Translations under genes and position numbers: made by a program | Assembly (NCBI GenBank): GCA_033239005.1 | Contig: BSQZ01000015.1 | Span: 8,126,001 to 8,190,000, forward strand | Source of the DNA: Lamellibrachia satsuma | Taxonomy: Eukaryota > Annelida > Polychaeta > Sabellida > Siboglinidae | Direction of reading: 5' to 3' | Length of the DNA stretch: 64,000 bases | Part shown: positions 57,501-64,000 of the stretch, one piece after another | Layout: every line of letters starts with the position of its first letter | Position numbering within the stretch: the stretch's first letter is position 1 | Notes under the pieces: generated by a model | What the model was told of the DNA's origin: nothing | Database searches by the model: none | The model's input: only the letters and a program-made list of their open reading frames with translations

Positions 57501-59912
57501 TGGATATCTGGTTGGTCATCATGGTGATGTTACCACATTATTGACATACCTACATACGATGTGTCAATAAAACAGTGTTATTTATCAGAAACAAGTTTCC
57601 GATTTCAAACATAAAAAGTGTTGGCCAATGTCTGTTACACAATTTAAATAATGAAAATATACTTAGGAATCAACTCAGCAGTGTGCCTAGACATGTGGAC
57701 GACAATTTGGTCCTCACTGCCCCATACAATGATTGCAGGAGCTCAGTGTTTCTAGAGACATAGATGACATCTTGGTCCTCACTGTCATATACAATAACAG
57801 CAGGAATTCAGTGTGTCTAGAGACAAAGAAGACATCTTGGTCCTCACTGTCCCATACAATGAAAGCAGGAGTTCAGTGTGTCTAGGGATATAGACGACAT
57901 CTTGGGCCTCACTGCCCCGTACAATGACAGCAGGAGTTCAGTGTGTCTAGAGACATGGACATCTGCTACAGTTCACTCAGCTCTGTTGTGTACATATGTG
58001 GCTGTTGTCAGTGGTACAAGATAACTAAGTCATGCAGTTGTTTTACATGTTGATTGTTGGTTAACAGAGAGCCCGACTGGGAAGACAGGGGGAATGGCAT
58101 ATGAGGTGATGCTAAAGCCAGCAGTCATAGATGCTCCCAAACGACCACTGTCCCCTCCCAAGGACCGTTGCATCTCCAAGAAGGAAATCATCCAGAAGCT
58201 GCAGGAGGCAGAGGAACGGAGGCGTGTAAGTGTGTGAAATAGACAGGTGAATGAGTGCGATGGAGGCAGGTCAGTGAGTGGGAGGGAGGCAGGGCTGTGA
58301 ATGCAAGAGAGGCAGGTCGGTGAGTGCGAGGGAGGCAGGTTGGTGAGTTCGAGGGAGGCAAGTTGGTGAATTCGAGGAAGGCAGGTTGGTGAGTTCGAGG
58401 GAGGCAGGTTGGTGAGTTCGAGGGAGGCAGGTTGGTGAGTTCGAGGAAGGCAGGTTGGTGAGTTCGAGGGAGGCAGGTCGGTGAGTGCGAGGGAGGCAGG
58501 TCAGTGAGTGCAAGGGAGGCAGGTCGGTGTGTATGTGTGTGTTGGAGGGAGGACAGTGAGTGCCAGGTGGGCAGTTCGGCGAGTGCCAGGTAGGCAGGTC
58601 GGTGAGTGCAAGAGAGACAGGTCGGTGAATGCGAGGGAGGCAGGTCGGTGAATGTGAGAGAGGCAGGTCGGTGAGTGTGTGGGAGGACAGTGAGTGCCAG
58701 GTAGGCAAGTCAGTGAGTGCGAGGGAGGTCAGTGAGTGCAAGGGAAGTAGGCAGGTCAGTGTGTACGAGGGAGGGAGGGAGGTGAGTGCAAGGGAGGTAG
58801 AACAGTGATTGAGAGAGAGGGAGGCAGGTCATTGAGTAAGAGGGAAGCATGTGGGGAGGGAGGCAGGTCAGTGAGTGAGAGGAGGAAGGGAAGCAGGTCG
58901 GTGAGTGAGAGGAGGAAGAGAGGCAGGTCGGTGACAATGTCCTCATAATCTCAATTTTAATCACATTTGTGGACACACATAATTGACAATTTCTTCTGTG
59001 TTGTAATCTTATTCAAGCTGCTCCGTAGATGTGTTGTTGCCAAATTTCTTTATTTTTATAGGAGTGTTTTTTTAAGTCCATCTACGACCCCAATTAGGGA
59101 CCATAGATTTCAGGATGGGGCTGTAGATTTGTTTGTAAGCATTTACATATACTTGTTGGGAGCATGGAACCATAAAATTAATGCGAGGGCCATAAGTGAA
59201 AGCTTAAAGAAATCGCTGTATTGAGTAAGGTATAACGTGGTTATCATGGGATATTATATTATTATGATTAAATATTTGTAAATTTATGTGTGTTGTGATA
59301 TTCACTAGTTGTCACTTGTGTTGTCAGTTGATGTGCTTTGGTTGCAGTCGGCTGAGTTCAACAAGCTGCAGCAAGTGTCGAAAGCAAAGGAGCGAGCACA
59401 GGAAGCTGCTCGCAAGGCACAGGAACTCAACAACTCATTCTCCCGGGAAGCAGAGAAGAAACTTAACAACAAACTAGAAGTAACTGAGAAGAACAAGAAT
59501 GATCAGCTGAAAGCTCTACGGGAACGTCTAAATGCACATGTAGGTTGACTTTATTCCAGGTCGCACAAGAACAACCTTGCCTGTCTACAGCTGCCTGGCA
59601 TATCACATATACACAGTGTTGTTGGTTTCCACACGTTCCTACAAATCTTTCTTTGAAACAGCCATTCTACTCATGTGTCACATTCTTGAGCACTAAAACA
59701 ATTGCACAAGGCAGTTGAGTCTGCTGGGAATCTGTCTCTATCACATGATGTAGCTATTGTCTGTTGTGTAGGCTGAGCGCGTGGCTGCTGTTCGCCAGGC
59801 CAGTGAACAGTACAACTCACAACTGAAGGATAAAATCCATCGCAAACTGGAGGTTTCTCAGGAGAAACGTGAATTGCAGATGAAGGTCGTCCAGGATCGT
59901 TTACGAGAACAT
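47085..59912 (+). CDS. Stathmin-family gene, partial (3' end beyond the window)
   Basis: Four coding exons join in phase: 47,085-47,094, 58,068-58,225, 59,348-59,539 and 59,772-59,912. Together they give 167 codons without a stop, continuing past a GTAAGT donor at 59,913. Stathmins bind and sequester tubulin dimers along a long helix and so destabilise microtubules. The product starts MAEESPTGKTGGMAYEVMLK, then has PLSPPKD, the stathmin proline-directed phosphosite context, then KKEIIQKLQEAEERRR. The rest is a charged helix with two similar blocks, NNKLEVTEKNKNDQLKALRE and HRKLEVSQEKRELQMKVVQD. Vertebrate stathmin has two tubulin-binding repeats and about 149 residues. Here an extra repeat is already visible, as known for some invertebrate stathmins. 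The last exons are not in the window. Confidence 0.93.
51510..51565. repeat. (AT)n microsatellite
   Basis: An uninterrupted AT dinucleotide run of about 55 bp follows TTTACC and ends at ACATTTTAG. Confidence 0.98.
52000..54010. repeat. Diverged direct duplication with GGACGTAC motifs
   Basis: 52,385-52,680 and 53,745-54,000 match in direct orientation. Shared blocks include ATCATGCTGAAC-CAGAGAAATTAAA, AAAAACTACGTTTTGCAGAAAG and GTGTAATTCGTCCAATGATA (landmarks given in short pieces). A weaker pair is 52,190-52,260 with 52,850-52,935. TTATGGACGTAC-type motifs are scattered at 52,013, 52,033, 53,533, 53,551 and 53,703, and inverted at 53,572. The whole may be nested copies of one element. Confidence 0.6.
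53552..53584. other. Perfect hairpin TTATGGACGTAC / GTACGTCCATAA
   Basis: A 12-bp perfect inverted repeat is separated by about nine bases. The same arm sequence occurs singly nearby, so it may be two abutting element ends. Confidence 0.7.
54295..54620 (-). repeat. Dispersed repeat, inverse of 40,440-40,810
   Basis: This is the second copy of the AT-rich repeat, in the opposite orientation to 40,440-40,810. It includes TTAACCATTTCTTCACAGATT, given as TTAACCATTTCTTCACAG, and AATCCCCAAAGAAATAAAT. Confidence 0.6.
55855..56700 (+). repeat. Segmental tandem duplication, offset about 600 bp
   Basis: CTGAATGCCTCCCAGAGAAG and the next 45 bp occur at 55,861 and 56,490. AAAGTTGCCTTTTTATTAAC and the next 60 bp occur at 56,047 and 56,622. 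Offsets of about 628 and 575 bp show one duplication with later indels. Inside lies a 25-bp repeat (TTCACATTACCCCAGTTCCC) three times at 56,336-56,410. Confidence 0.85.
56699..57099. mobile_element. Truncated copy of the 62,447-63,179 hAT MITE
   Basis: This segment matches 62,698-63,179, including ATTCCCTTTCTGAATGCA, CACACAAACTTGTCTTC, AAGTCAGAAGCCCTGA and AGAGCTTGTGCTAG. It ends with the inverted terminus CAACCCTG at 57,099. The left terminus is missing; the copy abuts the duplicated segment at 56,699. Confidence 0.75.
57102..57224 (-). mobile_element. tRNA-derived SINE (minus)
   Basis: On the minus strand the head begins GGGGTGCGGTAGCATAGCAG at 57,224 with a good box A. A perfect box B, GGGTTCGAATCC, lies at about 57,180-57,169. 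The T-arm and acceptor stems do not pair fully, so this is a SINE head rather than a tRNA gene. The body has TTTTGTTCACCCCACGTTGCC, landmark GTTCACCCCAC, shared with the SINE at 27,440-27,665. Confidence 0.7.
57676..57962 (+). repeat. 65-bp tandem repeat, about 4.4 units
   Basis: GACATCTTGGTCCTCACTG recurs at 65-bp intervals (57,766, 57,831, 57,896), along with CATACAATGA and CAGGAGTTCAGTGTGTCTAG. It lies about 100 bp upstream of stathmin exon 2. Confidence 0.9.
58068..58225 (+). CDS. Stathmin exon 2: N-terminal stathmin segment
   Basis: It is flanked by TTGGTTAACAG and GTAAGT. It encodes residues 4-56, including AYEVMLKP (the beta-hairpin that caps alpha-tubulin in the family), PLSPPKD and EEIIQKL-like helix start KKEIIQKLQEAEERRR. 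It ends in phase 0. A 23-bp minisatellite begins almost at the donor. Confidence 0.92.
58228..58945 (+). repeat. 23-bp minisatellite in stathmin intron 2
   Basis: Units of the GAGGCAGGTTGGTGAGTTCG type are regular at 23 bp from about 58,310 to 58,500, then vary in length to 58,945. The array starts next to the exon 2 donor. Minus-strand open frames across it (PTCLPRTH-like repeats) come from the repeat and are not genes. Confidence 0.9.
59348..59539 (+). CDS. Stathmin exon 3: tubulin-binding helix repeat
   Basis: It is flanked by TTGGTTGCAG and GTAGGT; 64 codons, phase 0. It begins SAEFNKLQQVSKAKERAQEA and continues through NNSFSREAEKKLNNKLEV to LKALRERLNAH. This matches the family's EENNNFSKMAEEKL ... 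LERLREK region. Confidence 0.93.
59772..59912 (+). CDS. Stathmin exon 4: further tubulin-binding repeat
   Basis: It is flanked by TCTGTTGTGTAG and GTAAGT; 47 codons, phase 0. It begins AERVAAVRQASEQYNSQLKD and ends VVQDRLREH. The start matches the HIEEVRKNKE end of vertebrate stathmin, but the rest repeats the LEV-EK-LRE pattern of exon 3, so it adds a tubulin-binding repeat. The next exon is not found before 64,000. Confidence 0.9.
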
Positions 59913-60027
59913 GTAAGTTTGTGTTTGACAAGGACTGAAGTGCGGACATGCACTCTTAAAAGAGGCAGTCTTGCCAATGTTCTTTTACATAAAACTGTTT
60001 TCTAGCATTATGTAGATATGTCCTTAA

Positions 60028-61581
60028 CCATTTCAGTACTACAGTCCTGATCTGCTGTGACCACTGAATACTGCATTCCCAGTGAATATGCAAGAAAATC
60101 AACTGCATCACTTCAAGTCAAGATTTCAGCAACAAAATTCTTTTAATGATTAGGAATATTATACATAAATTCTGAAAGTACGATAATCAGCGAGTAAAAT
60201 GAGCCATAGCATTTTACATTCCGTCGTCATGGTAACCAGCAATCCAAGATTGCCACCACGATTTCAGTAGTATGCCAATGTACCGTAAATTCTCTATTTG
60301 TAGCCGTGGCTTCAGTTACAATAGCGTGTAGCCGAATTGGTGATGAAGACCGCAAAGTTGGGGTGCAGCGTTAAATAGAGTAATTTGCCAAAAAAAAGCA
60401 AAAGTTGGCCCATTGGGTTGTCAGTAGTAATGGCTATTAGTACGAAAAATAGCGGTTTATAATCAGTGAAAAAACGAAGTCGGATTCATCAATAAAACAT
60501 TGTATTACAATTGCCACTGGTACATAACAAATAATTACATAAAACATAAAAACCTGTGTACGCAGTGTTCAAAAACTATGATCAAACATGTCAAATCTTT
60601 CGTCGTCGCTGTCGAAAAACGCTGCCGGTACCGGCACAAGTATCCGTGTCTGATTACGAGTCGTCGGCATCGCTGGCCGTGGCCGCATGCACCGGCACAG
60701 ATCTTCGAACATGATGTCGTCCGTTCCATTGTTGGAGATGCGGCACTTGTAGCTGTATTCAATCATGGCAGATGGAATCGCACCCCACACCTTCACGAGC
60801 CATTGTACAAGAATGTCATTCACATAGTAATATTCCCATGATTATATAATGTGATGTATTTATTAACATTGCATTACATTAAAGACTCTTAACAATAAAA
60901 TTATACCTCATTCATTCGTTTATGATAATTATTAGCAAAGTTATAACTTTTTGCAGAACCCATTTACATTGTTCCTAATTGTGTGCGTTACAGAAATTCG
61001 TCACACGGAAGCGCGTTAAAATGGTCTTGGCTCAAAGTCTGGGTGCGGCTTTAAATAAGGTTTTTGCCTGCAACAAACGATGCGGATGAAAATCAGGGTT
61101 TGTGTCAAAAGTCGGGGTGCGGCTTTAATTAGGGGTGCGGCTACAAATAGAGAATTTACGGTACATATTTAATGTAAACTCGGTCGCTAAGTTCGCCAAC
61201 ATCATTGTTGTTTTGATCATCAAAATCCGACAAAGATTCGTGGCTAAAACTATCAAATAATCTGTCCAAAACATACGGCGGTAAATCGTCAGTTGAAGTA
61301 ACGGCGTCTGCCATTGCGGCCATAATAGATTTTGATAATCCATCATTAAAAACCGCAAAAATCTCCGTAAAATTATATTGAGTGAGAATAAATGATTGCC
61401 GCTACCGAATAGCTAATTCATTCGCCATGGCAACCGTATATAACAAGTGGCTCCACTTAGTGGATAATTATGAGTAAAAGTGATTTAAATGGTGAGCGTA
61501 GCCATTGCCGGAATACCGGCCTGTCATACTGTAGCGTCACACACTGCGAGGCCGGAATACCGGCCTGTCGTACTGAAATGG
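60028..61581 (-). mobile_element. PiggyBac-like element in a stathmin intron
   Basis: TTAA flanks both ends (60,024-60,027 and 61,582-61,585), the piggyBac target. The inverted ends are CCATTTCAGTAC and GTACTGAAATGG. CCGGAATACCGGCCTGTC is doubled just inside the right end. On the minus strand a frame opens at 61,322 (MAAMADAVTSTDDLPPYVLD, then an acidic SFSHESLSDFDD stretch), as expected of a piggyBac transposase N-terminus. It is cut by the nested pogo-like element at 61,161, and nothing recognisable continues on the other side. It is non-functional. Confidence 0.75.
60283..61161 (-). mobile_element. Pogo-like element nested in the piggyBac-like element
   Basis: The inverted ends are CCGTAAATTCTCTATTTGTA (then GCCG) at 60,283 and 61,161, near identical, with TA on both sides (60,281-60,282; 61,162-61,163). 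The minus strand keeps the end of a DDE transposase of the pogo/jerky type at 60,823-60,690 (VQWLVKVWGAIP, YKCRISNNGTDD), followed by an acidic tail (DSDDERFDMFD). The rest of the transposase is missing. GGTGCGGCTTTAAAT-type blocks are repeated inside the right end. Confidence 0.85.
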
Positions 61582-61585
61582 TTAA

Positions 61586-62446
61586 CTAATTAAACTAACA
61601 GATCAGCCACACCTACTTTCAGATTTGCATGGTAAAATTGTTGTTGTAGTTAGTTTTAATCTGTCTTTTTCTGATTAAATTTCCAAGTTAAATAATTATG
61701 GCATATTTATTTCCCTTATTAGGTTTTTCTCCCCCGCACCTCCTAGACAGCTTGAATGTGCATCGCTTTGTTGTGTGATTGTTCGACTTAGGGACAATTA
61801 CATTGTATCAGTTCCAATTAAACACCAATTATGAATACCAATTCCAATAGACCGATTGCATGACATCAGAATTCAAAACAAACGGGGTGCGCAGTGCATG
61901 GTAACCATAGGCATAACTAGGGGTCCCACGTTGCCGCCTGAGCTGTAATCTGTGCCTTGGTAAGTGGATTAGCACACAACACCATGGCCGAGGCGTTAGT
62001 TTTGTTTTCAAAAATGACATCAAGGGTGCGATTTTACTGGAGAAAGTGGTCGACATGAACACAATAGAAGCGCTCAAGCGTTGGATTGCACTCCGAGGCC
62101 TCACATCTGCAACTGCAGTGTCGTTCAATGCTCGTACGAAGTCAATAACACCGAGACTGAGTAATACTCTGTCCACATGTGTTTCGGCTTTTGCAAGTCA
62201 ACGGGGAACAGAATAAAATTTGTTTAATGCACATAATTGTTACATTTTTTAAATATCGGACTAAAATGCACGCAACCATTCATAATAAGCATCCCGCTTT
62301 TCGTCGCTCCATATAATGTAAATATATCACTCAAAAACAACTTTATCAATGATTTGTAGGCGCTCAATTGATTAAATAATTATTAATGGTTTAGAATATC
62401 GATGTGCTGAATGTGTGTGAAAATGTATATAATTATATATGTATAT
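61586..62446. other. No recognisable gene
   Basis: This appears to be stathmin intron sequence. No further stathmin exon, with an LEV-EK-LRE pattern and flanking splice sites, could be found here or in the remainder to 64,000. Confidence 0.4.
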
Positions 62447-63179
62447 CAGGGTTGTTTGATTTAAATCATTTGATTTAAATCACTCCAAAAAATAATTGAT
62501 TTATGAGTTTTTTTACTTCCAGTTTTTTTAATCGCTGATTTATATGAATTTAACACAAATAATTGTTTACAAGCATCAAGATCAACAAAGCGTTGTATGT
62601 TTTTTAATACAAAAAATAAAGTGCGCACACTTGTGTAGCTGTATTGACACCAGATAGCCTGATAGTCAAATATTTTATGACATTGCATATGTTTGAGCTA
62701 TTCCCTTTCTGAATGCAGTGAAGCCACACAAACTTGTCTTCCAGAGGATGTATCTTTTCAAGTCAGAAGCCCTGACTTAAAGACCACTTAGAGCTTGTGC
62801 TAGTTGTTACCAATTCAGTATGTTGACTCAGTTGTTTAATACTGTACCAGTTTGCAATCTGGCTAGAGACCCTTAGAGTACACAGAACCCTGGACAGGTG
62901 CTAATCCACCCTCTCAGCAAACAATATATACTGCTACAGCCACAGACACACAGCATGCTTTCCTTTCCAAGACAGATTATGCAACTGCAGGGGGTGAGGC
63001 CTTGTGGACATTGTCTAATATTAGCAAAAATCATGTACCCTCTGTTAAGACAAGAACCCAAATCGTTTTGAATAGAACATGTTTGAAAGAGTTTACAAAT
63101 TTAAACATCTATGTAAATGTCTATATACCAGATTTTTTTTTAAATCCGATTTTTTTAATCAGGATTTTTTTCAACCCTG
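62447..63179. mobile_element. hAT-type MITE
   Basis: The ends are CAGGGTTG at 62,447 and, inverted, CAACCCTG ending at 63,179. Flanking 8-mers ATGTATAT (62,439-62,446) and ACGTATAT (63,180-63,187) match at seven positions, and the left fits nTnnnnAn. GATTTAAATCA-type repeats follow the left end and AAATCCGATTTTTTTAATCA the right. There is no transposase. A truncated relative lies at 56,699-57,099. Confidence 0.8.
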
Positions 63180-63204
63180 ACGTATATTATGTTACAGTCA
63201 ATCT

Positions 63205-63328
63205 GCGTAATCAGTCATTTCACGTAATGACTGACATGTTTAGGCATTACACGAAATGACTGAAAATTAGTCATTACGCGAAATGACTGAAAAAGAGGTG
63301 CAGTCATTTCACGTAATGATTGAAACAG
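63205..63328. repeat. Four palindromic CAGTCATTTCACGTAATGACTG-type units
   Basis: Units at about 63,208, 63,242, 63,268 and 63,301 alternate in orientation. Each is itself nearly self-complementary (AGTCATT-TCACG-TAATGACT), so the segment can form several hairpins. It begins shortly after the hAT MITE's flank. No coding role is seen. Confidence 0.85.
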
Positions 63329-63329
63329 T

Positions 63330-64000
63330 GCTTCCCTTGGATAATGACAAGTGATGTGGGCAAACTTGCTGTTTTTTCATCTACCTAGCCCGATATTTTC
63401 AGAAATTGCCACCTAGCAGCTATCTATTTATCACACTAAAAAAAAATTTTTTTTTTTTTAATGAAATTATGATTTAAAATTATTGTTCGGATACACTTTG
63501 GATCATGTAGAACACCAGGAATTGAAGTTACTCCACGTGATCGAAACCACTTATCAAATTAATGTTTTTATTATGAGGAGCAATACCCCCAGTCTCCCTA
63601 AATGCGCTTTGTGTCATTATACCCAGAGCAAACACAGTGAAGTATCAATTACAATTTGTCTTCTATTGTGTATCTTAAATTAACTGTTGGAAATGTTACA
63701 TGCATACTTAAGACACAACAACACTGTCTTAGTGAACAACATATAATTTTATTATGATTCTACAACTTGCAATAGTCTACTGTATCACTGGAAATTATAT
63801 CAATTTGTTACATTTCCACAATATACGTCAAACAAATTAAACAACACGCCATATTCTCATAATTATATGTATAGATATAGATGAGAGCATATACCCCGGG
63901 GTAGTTGTTTTTAAGCCAAGAATGTTAAATTCATAATATTTTACATCATAGTATTGGTAAAAGCTAATATTGTATTCAACAAATATTACTAAATAATTAT
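63330..64000. other. No recognisable gene
   Basis: AT-rich sequence with an A-run/T-run at 63,437-63,461. No exon or RNA gene is supported. Confidence 0.35.

Larger units (their letters stand above)
47095..58067 (+). other. Stathmin intron 1 (about 11 kb), repeat-rich
   Basis: The intron has GTCAGT and AACAG borders. It holds an (AT)n run, the repeats at 52,000-54,010, a segmental duplication, a hAT MITE fragment, a SINE and a 65-bp tandem array, each listed separately. A minus-strand open frame of 108 codons at 49,810-50,136 has no motif I recognise. A plus-strand frame at 49,157-49,336 follows a good acceptor and is discussed as a possible alternative exon. No other gene is supported. Confidence 0.6.

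Noticed and set aside
58271..58976. Minus-strand proline/threonine/histidine repeat frame of 156 codons
   Set aside because: It is the antisense of the 23-bp minisatellite inside a stathmin intron.

Overview
The window reads as AT-rich nuclear DNA from an invertebrate animal, probably a marine one and perhaps a mollusc or other spiralian. This is inferred from the intron-rich stathmin gene, CR1-type retrotransposons with PHD and esterase domains, tRNA-derived SINEs, FLYWCH-type MULEs, several hAT, piggyBac and pogo relics, and very long minisatellites. No bacterial operon structure, rRNA or intact tRNA gene is visible. Species cannot be fixed from the sequence alone.

Layout. 0.5-1.1 kb holds a gag-like pseudogene (minus). 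5.1-9.6 kb is an almost full-length CR1-like LINE (plus) broken by several one-base indels. 10.0-11.7 kb is a decayed hAT/ZMYM-type transposase (plus). 13.5-16 kb has a LINE tail and a long-inverted-repeat foldback element. 17.57-24.85 kb is a four-level nest of DNA transposons: a hAT-like element holds a second hAT-like element, which holds a MULE, which holds another MULE. Each level is bounded by its own target-site duplication. 24.9-30.1 kb has dispersed repeats and a second CR1-like LINE (minus). 30.3-34.1 kb is a gag-like ORF split by another copy of the second hAT family, and that copy carries a CpG-rich promoter-like segment. 34.4-36.0 kb is a minus-strand multicopy-family pseudogene that contains a 29-bp minisatellite. 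38.2-39.2 kb is a pogo/Tigger-like element. 42.1-44.6 kb is a roughly 95-unit 26-bp minisatellite, and 45.2-45.8 kb is a 34-bp minisatellite.

The one confident host gene is a stathmin-family gene on the plus strand. A short start exon lies at 47,066-47,094, followed by an 11-kb intron and coding exons at 58,068-58,225, 59,348-59,539 and 59,772-59,912; the gene then runs off the right side of the window. The exons join in phase and encode the N-terminal stathmin segment followed by more tubulin-binding-type helical repeat than vertebrate stathmin has. Its introns hold minisatellites, SINEs, a piggyBac-like element with a pogo-like element nested in it (60.0-61.6 kb), and a hAT MITE (62.4-63.2 kb).

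Almost every other long open frame is repeat-driven or a broken mobile element. The most notable observations are the four-level nest with a paralogous empty site, the iteron-like terminal repeats shared in design by two different MULE families, the promoter-like cargo in a hAT element, and the expanded stathmin repeat region.
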